This document shows, one piece after another, positions 12,660-25,129 of a stretch of DNA of 64,000 nucleotides. Where the stretch lies: positions 34,491,501 through 34,555,500 of the forward strand of contig CM066735.1 of assembly GCA_033961575.1 (NCBI GenBank). Direction: 5' to 3'. The position numbers were made by a program, and so were the translations under genes. This DNA is from Aselliscus stoliczkanus (taxonomy: Eukaryota > Chordata > Mammalia > Chiroptera > Hipposideridae). Each line of letters opens with the position of its first letter. Position 1 is the stretch's first letter. A model generated the notes under the pieces. The model was not told the origin of the DNA and did not search any database. It saw only the letters and a program-made list of their open reading frames with translations.

Positions 12660-13300
12660 TTTGAGACTTCTAATCTTTGTCCCTGAAGGAAATTGGCAGT
12701 GAAAAAAAATAAGAAAATGGGAATTTTCAAAATCCAATAATCACAGTAAGTTTAACTTCTGTCCTAGAATTAGACAAGCCGTTTTCAGTATTCTTCCCAA
12801 GGCATTCATTTTCTTCATATTTGTTTCAAATTCTCTGTTGGAAGATTTATTTCTAGCTGTAATTAATGATTTATTATAGATATGTTTCCCAGTTTGTGTC
12901 TAAAAAGTGCTCATCTTTGATATTAAGCTGTTAAGCTTCTACCCTGTTATGATTACAAGAAAAGCAGAGCTGAAGTTTTATTAAATGTTATAATTACTAC
13001 GTTTTAAGGCTGGTACTCTTCAAATTACATAACTTGAAATTAAGAATATGATTTTAAACTGTAATTTCTGTGTACAGATGATCTTGTTACTGACCTGTCA
13101 ATCACTATGTTGAAATCTGCTATAATTAAGTGACTTACTATTACTCAGAAATGATCAGGCTGTTTTTAACACTTACAATCAGCTCCTTAAGATGGGTCTG
13201 TGTCTGATTCATCAGTGTGATCTTCCCAGCATGTTGCATGCATAGAGGTTGTCAGATATATATGTAATTATTTTCTGTTATAGGAGTTTTGGAGATGCAC
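12660..13300. other. Intergenic, nothing recognised
   Basis: AT-rich, no feature. Confidence 0.45.
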
Positions 13301-13305
13301 AGACC

Positions 13306-13925
13306 AGCACACTGAATCTTTCACTTACTCATTTTCTCACCTTAAGCAAATTAGTCAACCTCTCATTTCCTTCATTTGAGAAGCAGGAATAAAAAAAAAA
13401 AGTACTGCTGAGACGGCCAGCCGAGTGGCGCATTGGTTAAGGGCTGGCTTGGGACGCCAGGGGCCTCGGTTCAGATCCCACATATGAGGGCCAGTGACAC
13501 TGGCCCTCTACAGCTTAGATGATGAACAGCTCCACCTGGAGCTGGGCTGCTGTGATTCCCCAGGACGGCATAGCTGTAGCCCCTGCTGCAGTGGGCTGCC
13601 ATAGGTTACGGTGGGTGGCAGGCAGCCAGCGTGAGCGGCCGGGAGCTTCCGGGAGCCACTGTGAGCTGCGGTCCAGAGGCCAGGGACTGATCTGCCTCAC
13701 CCTAGAAGAACACAATGACGATACCAACATGGGCCAGTGAAATAATGTCCTCCATGGCTAGACTGAGGAACAAAAGGACAACAACTTGCCTGTTCCCCCT
13801 CCCCAATTCCCCAACTCTGTTCCCCTTCCCCAAATCCCCAATAAAAATCTTTAAAAAAAAAAAAAGTACTGCCGTCATGGAATCGGCTTGAGAACTGAAT
13901 GAGATAATCTATGTAATTCGCTTCA
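13306..13925 (+). repeat. MIR SINE remnant split by a younger SINE
   Basis: The MIR left part (tttctcaccttaagcaaatt, then caacctctcatttccttcat) resumes after the SINE at 13865 (gtactgccgtcatggaatcg, then actgaatgagataatctatg). Joining the parts restores the MIR order. Confidence 0.75.
13409..13864 (+). mobile_element. VES-like tRNA-derived SINE, full length, inside a MIR
   Basis: Head ggccagccgagtggcgcatt (A-box region), B-box-like ggttcagatccc, a palindrome at 13486-13508, a VES-like tail and an A-run end. Target-site duplication agtactgc, preceded by an A-run, at 13401-13408 and 13865-13872. Confidence 0.94.
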
Positions 13926-14019
13926 CATGGTGACAAAATCATACTACTTGGTGAACTGAAGTTACTATTAGTAAAGGAAGGAAAGATAATCAGGTATTTT
14001 TGATGTCCACATGTCCATT

Positions 14020-14215
14020 ATAATAGCAAGCTATTGGAAACAACCTAAATATGCATAAGATTCATTGAAAAGAAAATATGGAATATTATATATAATGAAA
14101 TACACTAACATGACAAGGGCTAGGAATTATATAAATGTCTAATCACTCTGCTGTACACCTGAAACTAATATAAAATAATAGTGAATGTCAACTGTAACTG
14201 AAAAAAATAATTAAA
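14020..14215 (+). mobile_element. LINE-1 ORF2-end/3' end fragment
   Basis: Contains gcaagctattggaaacaacc, then tatggaatattatatataat, then ctgtacacctgaaactaata and an A-rich end, which is typical of L1 3' termini. Confidence 0.65.
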
Positions 14216-14219
14216 AAAA

Positions 14220-15330
14220 AAGGGATAAGAAAAAAAAAGGGATAAGAAAATGCTTTATGTAGTGATATAGAATTCACTACAAAAAATGCTGTTATCTAAA
14301 AAACAAAAACAAAACCAAAAAAATATATACAGTGAAGAATGGGTACATATGCCACCATATGCCAAAAAGTAAGGGGGAAAATTATATATCAACGTGCCGG
14401 AGAGATCCCACAGATGAATCAGACACACGCTCTCAACTTAAGTAGCTTATTGTGTCTAGTGTGAAAAACAGCTTGCTCATTTCTTAGTAACAGGAAATAT
14501 ATAACTATATCTATATCTACATTCTATACAGATATATAAATACATTTTGTACATATTTGCTTATATACAAGTATGCATAAAATGCTTCCATAAAGATACA
14601 CAAAAAAATTATGCCATACACTGCCTGGGGGAAGCACAATTGGAGTCTTAGAGACAGAATTAGGAGGTGATTTTTCTCTGTATGCACTCTTGTATCTTTT
14701 GACTTTTGAATCGAAAGAATATATTATGTATTCAAAACATAAATAAATACAATTACAATTGTTTGGAAGGCCACACTGGAGAGAGCATTTAAAAACCAAG
14801 ACTGTAACAAGAAAAGGATAATAGCTACTAAGAAAAGATATTTGTCTTCAGCAAAAATACCAAAATGCCAAAAAACACTCAATAGATTCCTGATATGTTA
14901 GGAATGAAAAGTGCTGTCACTTATCAAAACCAAATGGAAAAAATCGGTTCAATATAATTAATGAAATGTCTTTATTATGGGTGTCTATGTAGGAGAGAAA
15001 ATTGCCTTTCGTACACACCAAAGACTTTGTACTTATCTTAAAAAAACAGAATGTATTAAAGTAATTATCATATGTAGGCAACACTTTACTTGTTCCTAGA
15101 AGCACTGTAATCAATTTTGTATTGATTTAACTCTAAAATACTACAGGGCAGGGCTGATTCTTAAACAAGATAGAACTATACCCCAAAGGGCAAGTATTTT
15201 CACAATTGACTATAGCAAATTAATAGATTTCTAAATTAAAAAGGTCACTAAAACCAACATTAAAATATAAAAGCATGTTAATTCCTATGAAGCCCTTGGA
15301 GACATGGGGCTCAATATGTTAATATTATCA
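14220..15330. other. Intergenic, nothing recognised
   Basis: AT-rich with A-runs; no credible coding or repeat assignment. Confidence 0.4.
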
Positions 15331-15332
15331 GG

Positions 15333-15715
15333 TTTTTTTGTTTTTTAATTTATTTATTTTAATTAGCTTCAGGTGTACAACACAGTGCAATAGTTATACT
15401 TTTTACCCCTCTATCAGGTATTTTTTGACAATCTATCAGAAATACAAACTCTCAGGAAAGCGAAATCATATCTTTCTTCAGTAATGTTTAATTGAACTAT
15501 ATATTCAGAAAAAACACAAATCCTACGTGTACAGCTTAATGAATTTCCGCAAAGCGAGCACACATGCCTAGATAAATGGCATTATCAGATATCAAGTGCT
15601 CCCTCATGTCCCCACCCAATTATTGTCCCCTTTTGCCCCTATCTTAACATCTAACACCATAGGTGAGTTTTGCCTAGTTTCCAAATCTATATAAATGAAA
15701 CCATACTGTATGTAT
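15333..15715 (-). mobile_element. LINE-1 3' end fragment, antisense, plus unassigned old sequence
   Basis: 15350-15420 reads as the reverse of an L1 3' end (ttagcttcaggtgtacaaca). The following 300 bases resemble an old L1M 3' UTR only weakly. Confidence 0.45.
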
Positions 15716-15719
15716 TTAC

Positions 15720-15995
15720 ATTAGTTTTGCATTGTGTAAAAATTTACCATGAATTTAGCGGCTTAAAACAACAGATGTATATTATCTCACAGTTTCCATG
15801 CATCAGGAGTGCTGCTGCATCCTGTGGCTGGGTTGTCTGATCAGCGTCACTCTCACAGGGGTGAAATCTGTCCTGATTCATATGTTAGGAAGCTGCCCTA
15901 CCTCGTGGTTAAAGCAGAACTGTTCCAGGAGCCCACAGAGCTTTGCCAGAAATAACGGCACTGATTTTAAAGGGCAGAGCAGTATTTTTGTAGGC
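15720..15995 (-). repeat. ERVL-MaLR (MLT1-like) LTR remnant, antisense
   Basis: Contains tttagcggcttaaaacaaca followed by atctcacagtttccatgcat, the reverse complement of the MLT1 LTR 3' end. Remainder diverged. Confidence 0.55.
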
Positions 15996-16735
15996 CAGTA
16001 CTAAAGCAACCTTTTTATAGGCCATGACATTTATAATTTTTAAATACTTAAAAAAAATTCTGTAAGACTTTGAAAAGGAACGAAAACGTGTTCGTCTAGC
16101 ATACCCTTCCAGATTTTCTCACTCTTTCATTCTTTGCACTATTTTACAACCCTACAAGTTACGAGTGACTAATAATGTGAAGATTTTTTTCACAGAAATG
16201 CCAATCAGTTGTGTTAGGTGGAAGAGAATTGGTCATTGCTTGTGGACAGACCCATTGTGCATCTATCGATGTTTGTAAATTTATTTCAGCACTCCTTTTT
16301 TGCCTATATATGTAGGGTTCTTCGAATTTTTCGTGTACTATCTTATTGATTTCATCATCAGTTAATGAGCTAAAAATCAAATCTTTGAATATATTTATTG
16401 TAGGAGTCATAATTTTACCTTTTATAAAAATCTATCCTTTCCAGTGGAACAAAGAACATGTGGTGTGTCATTCTGGGTAGGGGAGACCAAGGTGTGATAT
16501 GTTTTATCTACTCCTGCTTCCTATCCACAGAAGCAGAAAGCCCTCAGGCCCTGGGTAAGGGTGAACAAGTAAGGGGGACATCTGGAAACCACCTCACCAC
16601 TATGAGCAAGGGTGCTTTTGGAACCCTCCCAAAATGTACTGTTTATGTGAATGAGAAATAAATAATTATTATTATATTAAGCCATTGAAATTTGGAAAGT
16701 TTGCTAACGCATCCAGGGTTACCCCAACCAATATA
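15996..16735. other. Intergenic, nothing firm
   Basis: A minus-strand frame of 83 codons (16410-16159), containing DDEINKIVHEKFEEPYIY, is open but unrecognised; it is probably chance or a transposon scrap. Confidence 0.3.
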
Positions 16736-16739
16736 CTAC

Positions 16740-17420
16740 AGCAATGGAGATTGCATGTAGGTAGTTAGATAAGAGTCCAGAGCTGAGAAGAGAGGTGAAG
16801 ACAAGAGATATAAATATAGAAGTGAATATGTTTTTAAAGACATGAAACTAGGTATCACTTGAGGAGAGCAGGTATTTAGAGATGAGAACTAGGGTCAAAG
16901 TTCAGCTTTGAGAACTCCAATATTAGAGGCTAGTTAGAAAAGTTGAAATGTACAGAGGATCCTGAGACTGCTTGCCAAGTAGAAAATAGAAGAGAGGTGC
17001 ATCTGAGAAGCAGACAAAAAATGATTTCAAAAAGGAGAAAGTGGTCAATCATGTCCAATACCGTTGAGATCCCAATCAAGATAAAACTAATGAACAGTCC
17101 ATTGAATTCACTAACTTGAAAACTGTTTTTGACCTTTAAAAAAAACCATGTCAATAAATTTGATGGAAACAGAAGCTTGATTTCAGTAAGTTCAAGAATA
17201 AATGAGATGGGAGGAAATGAAAAAGATAAAGGGAGCACACAGACAGGATGGAAGGCAGAGGAGGAAGTGGAGTAGAGGAAAGATAATGTGGAAGAAGCAT
17301 ACATGTGCCAGAGAGAATAGGAAGGGCCCAAAAGGTAGGAAGAAAATGCTGCAGGAGAAAGACTTCAAGGAAGAAGAGACAGGGTTCAGGGTATCATGGT
17401 AGGGGTGACCTTTTTGGGGG
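16740..17420 (-). mobile_element. LINE-2 ORF2 (reverse transcriptase) remnant, antisense
   Basis: Plus-strand words such as gagtccagagctgagaagag, then gagaactccaatattagagg, then gtggtcaatcatgtccaata correspond to the reverse complement of the L2 RT region (the FDTVDHSLL and GVPQGSVLGPLLF stretch). Frame broken. Confidence 0.6.
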
Positions 17421-18285
17421 TGCAGAAACACATTCCTTTATGGCAAGGAGGAAGACACTTAAGATGAGAACATGGATGCATGTGACTTTATTGATGTATT
17501 GATTGTGTCTGGTTTTGAGTACTTTTACAATAAAATACAATATGAGGGCATCAATAAGGGATTGAAGAAAGGGCTCCTAGAAATATGAAGAGAGAAGGTA
17601 TGAAATAGTCATCTCAGAAAGGGTAAAAGTGAAGCTTCTAGCCAAATATAATAGTATTTTCTGGGCATTTGAAGATGAGTTGAGGTCTGTATTTATGGTT
17701 TTTATAGCATATTCAATCTCAAGTTATGTGACTATATATTTTTTCTTTTGTATTGAGCAAAAATAGTTAGCTGGATTCAATAAAAAATGGGATTTTTGCT
17801 AGTGTGTATAACAGAGGGACTAAAAGTTCCTTGTATTGTTCCCTGTAGACCTTCCCCACAGTCCAGGCTGCTTGTGGACTGTATCTTATTCATCTCAAAA
17901 ATAGATGCCGCTACAGAAACAGGGGACAGGAAAGCAATTCTTGGAATTTTTGTGATACAATATATTTTGCAAATTTATGTATGTAAATTATCTCAAAAGA
18001 AAAGACTTTGGTTTACAAAAACTGAGCATCTCAGAGCAACAAAAAGATTTGGGAAACCATATAGTAATTTAACAGCCCCATTTCTGCCTAAGACTTAGTA
18101 AAGATTTTCATAAGGATAAATTTTTTTTGTCAATAAAGAGTTTAAATCTTCATAGAAACCTTCCAAGTACAGCACATATAAAATGCTGGATTAAGTATAT
18201 ATATAAAATAAAAACAATAACAAAGCAAAAATTCATAAGAGAACATGAGAGATAAGCTGGCGATTGCCCTGAGATACTGCTCCCT
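17421..18285. other. Intergenic, nothing recognised
   Basis: A plus-strand ORF of 103 codons (17787-18098) has no recognisable protein features. Confidence 0.4.
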
Positions 18286-18286
18286 T

Positions 18287-18376
18287 CCTTTTCTTTTCTT
18301 TCCTTTCCTTTTCTTTTCTTTTCTTTTCTTTTCTTTTCTTTTCTTTTCTTTTCTTTTCTTTTCTTTTCTTTTCTTC

Positions 18377-18447
<71 letters not shown>

Positions 18448-18540
18448 TTCCCTCCCTCCCTCCCTCCCTTCCTTCCTTCCTTCCTTCCTTCCTTCCTTCC
18501 TTCCTTCCTTCCTTCCTTCCTTCCTTCCTTCCTTCCTTCT
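18287..18540 (+). repeat. Compound polypyrimidine microsatellite
   Basis: An almost pure pyrimidine strand of about 250 bases: (TTTTC)n, then (TTTC)n, then short (CCCT)n, then (CCTT)n. It gives artificial long ORFs on both strands. Confidence 0.97.
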
Positions 18541-20375
18541 TCTGTTTCTCACTGGCCTAAGTCTCCCAGTTTCTTTATTAATCATCTGTCCAGGTGGTTA
18601 AGTTATGCTCTGTCTTTGCTGCCTGTGACTTTTTAGCATCAATGATGCTTTGCCATTCTTGGTCAACCAAATCCATTAAAAGTTCCATTGAGTCAGTTTT
18701 GTTCTTTCACAGTTTCTAAAAACACAGTGTGGATTTCAGTATTGTCTTAAATCCCTGGTTTCAGTTCTTCTTCTTTTATTTCTTTTGAAATGCCTACTAA
18801 GAATTCCTCTTACCTGAAGATATTAGGTAATGATGAAACTCCCACTGCTGATAATAACTACTCTAATGTTCTGCCATCTTATCCTAAACTTTTGGGTTTG
18901 CTACATATATTCAGTGGACTGGAGGTGTTTTATTCATGCTCTTTTGGATATGTATCTTGCTCTTTTTCATCTTTAATTTAGTCATGTGGAGGATTTATAT
19001 TTGTGTGATTTATATTTGGCAAGCAGACAGTATGATGCATTATGTTTATGTGAAAGCACTCTTTGAAGTACCTTCATTTTATTCTCAATGTAATATTTTC
19101 AATGGATTGGGAATTTGTTATTTTTCTCTAATATTAAAAATAAATGATTAAAACATTATTCTTATGTGTACATTATGAATTTCTACTATTCTGAGTTCTA
19201 ATAACTATTATCTGAGTAATTTTCAAAATAGCGTAATTTCAGACTATAATTGCAAGCATACGAAAGCCTGAGAACAGATTCCTACATTTAATGCAATTTA
19301 GCTGAATAGCCTACAAAAATAGATGTTTATTACATCTGAAGAGCTCTACAGAAGTCTCTGTTACAGGGGGAGGCAGGGAAGGAGTCAAATATCTTATACA
19401 TTTTTTAAGTTCCAAAATATATGATAGGTTATTGCAAGCTGGCTTTATAAGGAAAGGCCCCATCTGCTATCCAGATTTCATTTAGAAATTCATAAAGACC
19501 AAAATAAGAAGGTACAAAAGCTGAAGGATGATGTTTTTTTGCTGCGTGAGCAAAGAGCACGAAAAGAATTATGGGTGCTTTTAAAAACACCCAGTTAGAC
19601 ACTGACATCAGTTAAACGACTGTTGAGCAAATATTTATTCCTTAACTTCGTACCTCCTTTAGGAGGGAGCTATCTCCCTGTAATTTAGATGTTGGCCTTC
19701 TCCACAAGACTTGTTTTTGTCAATGGAATGTGGGTGGAAATGAGAACGTACAAGTTCAAATCCGGATCTTAAAAGTCATTGTGTATTTAAACTTATTTAG
19801 TGGCTGATTTCAGCCTCTCCCAAAGCAGCCACTACCTCAACTGCCTGGGCCCCAGAATGAACACCCACAGAGTGGAGCCAACTCTGAAGGAGAGTCATAG
19901 AGGCTGATCCACATGGTCTTGAGGGTGAGAATAAACACTTACTGTTACATGATATAGTGATGGTGAGGTTGTTTATATGCAAAAGAGATGGGCAAACATA
20001 GATACCTGATGACTACAGGAATTAAACAGAATGCTCAGTGTCTACTCACCATACCCTTGACCCTTGAATCCTTTTTCAGTTATAACTTATGCCCCTGCAA
20101 TACTGGGATCAAACAGACGTTAGCTTTCTCTTAGGCCTTACTGTTTCTCCTTATAAGCTGCCCGCCAGTGTTTCTCCAATTCTGGTCGCCTCAGACCCCT
20201 GACTACTCATTTTGTATCCTGCCTTAGTTAGGTATAATTTTAAATTTGTTAAAAATTCTCTATTTCTGAGTATATTTGTATCTTAGTGAAGGGATCCTGC
20301 TGACATAACGTAAAACATATATATTTTGAGCAAATGACTGACCTAAATGAGAGAAAGGGAATACAGAGTAAATGA
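18541..20375. other. Intergenic, nothing recognised
   Basis: No gene or identifiable repeat; short chance ORFs only. Confidence 0.4.
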
Positions 20376-20379
20376 GATA

Positions 20380-20800
20380 AATACTTAACCAATAGCTAAG
20401 TGATAGACTTAAACCCAAATAGATCAGTTATTAATCTAAATAAAAATACTTTCTTCAATTAAGATGATCGTATTTGAAAACTGCAACAAACCCAACTCTA
20501 TGCCATGTATAAGAGATTCACATAAAATATAAAGATACTGAAAAGTAAAGAAACAAGATGTATCATGTAAACATCACCTAAAATAAACTTTTTGTAGCTA
20601 CAGTAAAATAAAACTAGTATTTTCAGGCAAAAACCGCACAAAACATTACTACAAAGAAAGAGGAAGACAGACAGATAAATGGATGGATTGATTGATCTAT
20701 GTATCTAGTCTTATAAAGCTAGAATAATAAACACAATGCTGTATTGGTGTAAAAATATACATATAGACAATGCAACAGAATAGAAATTATAAAAAGAGAT

Positions 20801-20839
<39 letters not shown>

Positions 20840-21060
20840 TACCTGATTTATATCTTAGATGGCACTCCTGGGAAAGAAAACATAATAGTAGACAACTTGG
20901 CCAATCATAGATAAGAAACTTAACTGTATGATTAAACCAAATATTAATTTTCTAATAACATGACTAAATAATTTATAAAAGAAAGATCGTTTCAACTCTT
21001 AATGTATGGCTTTTAAACCTCATTGAAAAAATTAAAAATATCCCTCTAAACTTGAATTAA
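20380..21060 (+). mobile_element. LINE-1 ORF2 remnant
   Basis: 20480-20680 resembles the L1 ORF2 stretch around aacccaactctatgccatgt and aagagattcacataaaatat. 20715-20880 resembles the later ORF2 part (aatgctgtattggtgtaaaa, then atatagacaatgcaacagaa). Frames broken. An (AT)n run interrupts it. Confidence 0.6.
20804..20837 (+). repeat. (AT)n microsatellite
   Basis: About 17 AT dinucleotides. Confidence 0.95.
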
Positions 21061-21765
21061 CACCATTGTTTTCCCTTAAAATCCTAAACTGCCTTAGCAG
21101 GCAGGAGTTACTCAGATGGGTTTTGGGAGAAGGTGATGGTTGAAGATCCAGGCAGGTGGCCAATCCAGTCTTAAAGGTCTGGTAGCAAGATGAAGGTCAT
21201 GTTGAGGTTCAGGGGTAGGACGCAGGCCTCAGGCAGGACCACTATGTACGGTTGGGCAATTTGTAAAAGCACAAAGGTGTCCAGCAAGGGAGTCAATAAG
21301 GGCTAACTACTAATCCTGGGAGTCTGAAGCTCTAGCTGTTTCTTTCCAGAGAATATACCTTTTTCTAATTCATGCAGAAATGTTATATAGACTATATATG
21401 GCTCTGCAATCAAGGCAATTAGTAAACATAGAATATGAACTGAGTCCTGGTGGACATATGCATAGAGCTTTGAGGTTGATTTTAGAAACAAGGGAACAGC
21501 CGGATTACTCAATTTAGGGCGTGCAGTCAGAATGAGAGGAGAAGCAGGGTTGACCTGGTTTTAGTCCGTTGGGCTCTGAGATGTCCCCTCGTAACTGCCT
21601 CTGACTGTGGACCGACTTGGATTCAAGTCCTAGGGCAAGAATGACTGCAGGTAGCAGTCAAATGGCTCTAATACCAGTATAAAGGGGACAGGGGGAGGAG
21701 GTTAAGAGGGAGGTCATTATAACAGCCTTCTTATTTGCCTCCACTCCATAAGCCCAGATTAACGG
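21061..21765. other. Intergenic, nothing recognised
   Basis: Moderately GC-rich patch (21100-21700) with no identifiable repeat or ORF. Confidence 0.35.
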
Positions 21766-21769
21766 ACAA

Positions 21770-23040
21770 TGGAACACTTAGCCACTTGTCTGTTAAAGCG
21801 ATGACTGATTTGCTAAATCTGGTGTGGCCTACCTCAAACCTATCCTCTGAATCAAGGCCATACCACATCAGCCTAAGCACACCACTTTCTTGCTGAAAAC
21901 TCTATTCTGTTTCCCCACTGTGCATAGAATAACTCTTATGGTGGTTTATAAATGCATTCATGATGCAATGCATGACTGTTTCTTAAATCCTACCACATTT
22001 AAATCTCCACATCTCAAGTTATAGCCTGCTGCAACCTCAAACCAATTGTTCCCAGAGTTTTACAAGCATTCTTGTTTTCCTGAATGCCAAACCTGCTTTC
22101 CACTTGCTCAGGGGGTATCGTCCCTAGCCAATCTTACTTGATGTCCCTTCCCATGCTGCCCATATATATCTTCATCATTGCTTTAACATTTACTCATTCA
22201 TTCATAAAGTACATGTGAGTATATGGTGTCCAATATGTCATAGTCATATTCAGAACGGGAAATATCAAAAGAGAAAGATAAGAGAGAAAGACAAAATAGG
22301 CAAGGTCCTCTACCTAGGTCTTCTCTTAGTTCAGTGGGAAAAATAGACAGTGAAATTACATTCATGTGTGATGACAGCTCCAATAGCACAGGGTCTTATT
22401 ATTTGGCTTTGCTTTTTCTTCTACTGAATGTCAGTTCTGCGACTATATTTTATTAACCTCTATATTTCTAAGGCTTAGCATACTATAAGTAATCACACCA
22501 TAATTGATAAATGCTTGTTGAATGATATTCTTTTCCAACCATTCCTAAATTGAACTATTCTGCCCACGTTTGAGTGCTTCCACGATACTCTCCCTAAGAA
22601 GTCCTCTTATTTCTAGTGGGAGCTGCCTGCTCACTCACTTTCCATCAATCATGTTGTCTCCTGCTCACAACCCTCCCATGGTTCTCAATCACTTTAGAGG
22701 AAAAATATAAATTTCTCAGGTTGGCTAAAAAGCTCTTTATTTTCTGGATCATATGATCTCCCAACCTCACTTCCTCCCACTGCCCTTCTTTGCACCAATC
22801 ACATGCCCTCCATCTATTCCTCAAACCCACTAAGCACATTCTTAATTCCGGATCTTTGCAGTTTTACTCCCTTTACATGGAATGCTCTTCCCCTTACATC
22901 TTGATCTCTGCCTCCTTTCCTTCAGGCTTCTCCTAAGATATAGGTAGAGAGGCATTCTATCTAAAGGAGCCCTCTATCTCAACCTTTCTCAATGCCCTCA
23001 TCCTTTCTTATTTTCTTCTTAACAGTTATCACTCACTACC
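21770..23040 (+). mobile_element. LINE-2 3' UTR fragments (two or more copies)
   Basis: 21880-22190 and 22645-23035 both follow the L2 3' UTR order (forms of ttgctgaaaactctattctg, gatctttgcagttttactcc, catggaatgctcttcccctt). 22410-22530 shows the L2 terminus (cttagcatactataagtaat, then gataaatgcttgttgaatga). Confidence 0.7.
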
Positions 23041-23044
23041 TGAT

Positions 23045-23300
23045 ATTACTGAATGCCTTGTCATGCTCCAGGCATTATTCTAGGAGATAGGGACACAAGT
23101 GGGAACAAACCAAATGCCAGCCTTCTTGGAGCTTACATTTTAGAAGGAGAAAACAGACATTAAAAAGATTTAAACAGGTGAGTATCTTTATATCAATGTC
23201 TGTTTAAGTGTTTTATGGAAAAACAGAGTGGGCTGGGTGGAAAGGGGTACTAGGAGTGCAGGGAGAAATTAGGGAAGGTGTTCTTATTATCGGTATGGCA
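23045..23300 (-). mobile_element. LINE-2 3' end fragment, antisense
   Basis: Plus-strand catgctccaggcattattct, then cttggagcttacattttaga, is the reverse complement of the L2 terminus. Confidence 0.7.
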
Positions 23301-23875
23301 TTTAGAGGTGACAAGCAGAGCCCCTGGCTCAGTCCCTGGGCCTCCAGATCCTGATACTTCAAATCTCCTTGAAATGTTTGAAGTCCCACTCTAGTGCTTG
23401 GGACTGTGTAGGGGCAGGTGTGATATTAAGGGACCTGAGCTCAGTTTCTACTTTCTCCTCTTTGAGGCATTCTCTGACTTCCTACATAGGCATACAGTCA
23501 ACCAGGTGCTTCCAAGAATTCTGGGACTCAAACTTCTGAGGTCATCCCAGGGTTGTAGGACCAAGGCCCCAGTTCCAGGAGGACGGCCTGAGAAGTGATC
23601 ACTTCTACTGGCTGGTACAGTGTTTCTTGGGGTCATGAGAGACTGGACCACCGGAATGGTGCTGACCTGATGATTTGATGTGACTCTAGCATATGTCAGG
23701 CATCTTCACATTCACCGATTGGACAATAAACATACTCTTCATTGACAAATCACTCCACCTCATTTGGGCCCATGACTTTTATAATACATTTATTTTTAAT
23801 CAGATAGTTTACATAGAAAGGGGGTCCACAGTAAATGTTTTCCTGGGACCCCACATGCTCTACTGGAAGCCCTGA
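23301..23875. other. Intergenic, nothing recognised
   Basis: No identifiable repeat; small ORFs only. Confidence 0.4.
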
Positions 23876-23877
23876 CA

Positions 23878-24310
23878 GTTATCTCTAACTGCATGACAAA
23901 TGACCCCAAAACTCAGTGGTATAAAACAATTTATCGTCTCAAGAATTTATGAGTCAAAAATTTGCATAAGGCATGGCAGGGACAGCTTGTCTAAGGCCTC
24001 AGCTGGAAGACTTGAAGGTGGAGGGCTAGAATCATCTGAAGGCTTGTTTCCTCAAATACATGGCAGTTGATGCTGAAACTGAGGCATGATCAGGCCTCTC
24101 CTCATGCCTTCGGCTTCCTCACAAAATAGTAGCTGGTTTCCAAGGACTGGAGTCCAACCAGGGAAAGAGGTCCAAGCAGAAACCCTTTAGAGCCTAGCCT
24201 CAAAGGCATGCAGTGCCAATTTTGGCTCTTTCTATTTGTTGAGGTAGTTACAAAGGCATGCCCTCTTTCAAGGGGATGGGAAATTGATTCCACCTCTTAC
24301 TGCAAGAGCA
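23878..24310 (-). repeat. ERVL-MaLR-like LTR remnant, antisense
   Basis: Begins tgacaaatgaccccaaaact followed by cagtggtataaaacaattta, the typical reverse complement of a MaLR LTR 3' end. The remaining order (gcctcagctggaagacttga, catctgaaggcttg) fits the same class. Confidence 0.6.
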
Positions 24311-24995
24311 GGTGGGACTGGAAGTATTGCTGTGTTACCTTGGAAATATAATACAGTCAGCCACAGAAAGTTTTACGGAAACACTACTCTTGAACAAAAA
24401 ATTGACATGACATTTGAAGAACAAAGGGAAGCACTTTCTAGTCAGACAGAGCAAGGACAGAGCTCTTCACATGGGAACATGGCTGACACGTTCAAGGAAG
24501 AACAAGGGCACCAGTGTGATGGAGGACTGTGTAGTTATTCCCTCTGAAGGCCCTTTCACTTCCCTGTTCGAGCTCCTCACAAAACATGCGTGCCTTTATC
24601 CTCTCTCGAGTCTTAGAAAAGAAAAGCTCTTCCAGCCCCAGAAACTTCCTCCCTTTGGCTACTTTAAGCAATTTATGTCTTAGAGTGAAAGTTAGGAGGA
24701 ATAACTGAGATTCTGCTTCAGACTTCAGAGAGTTAATATTCTACCTGCCCCACAAATACGCACCTCCATTTAAAACTTTAAGTTAAACAAGTTTAAATCA
24801 GTTTATGGCATGACTTGTATGCAAACAAACAGTGCAATTTAAGGTGAAATATAGATGTTTGTCAATTTAGCTTCTATATTGTCCTTTTAAAATGTGGAGA
24901 GCAACGTTTAAAGAAGCATGTCTGATATTTTTCTTAAAGTCACATGACAAAAAAATTGTCAAACTTTATAAACTCACCTACAAATATTGGCAATT
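24311..24995. other. Intergenic, nothing recognised
   Basis: Two overlapping ORFs of about 88 codons (24284-24683) have no recognisable character. Confidence 0.4.
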
Positions 24996-24997
24996 CA

Positions 24998-25127
24998 GCA
25001 GTGAAGCAATGTCCTCCACAACTAGACTGAAGAACAAAAGGACAGCAACTTGTGTGTTCCCATTCTCAGGTTCCCCAATGCTGTTCCCCTCCCCAATTCC
25101 CCAATAAAATCTTTAAAAAAAAAAAAA
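24998..25127 (+). mobile_element. 5'-truncated VES-like SINE (tail only)
   Basis: Only the 3' tail is present: cagtgaagcaatgtcctcc, then actagactgaagaacaaaag, then ccaattccccaataaaatct and an A-run. Confidence 0.9.
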
Positions 25128-25129
25128 GA

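Noticed and set aside
13409..13500. Functional tRNA gene from A-box and B-box motifs
   Set aside because: The head belongs to a SINE with tail and target-site duplication, and many copies of it occur in the window.
18142..18601. ORFs of 118 and 147 codons on both strands
   Set aside because: Translation of the pyrimidine/purine microsatellite (FFLSFF / KERKKE repeats).
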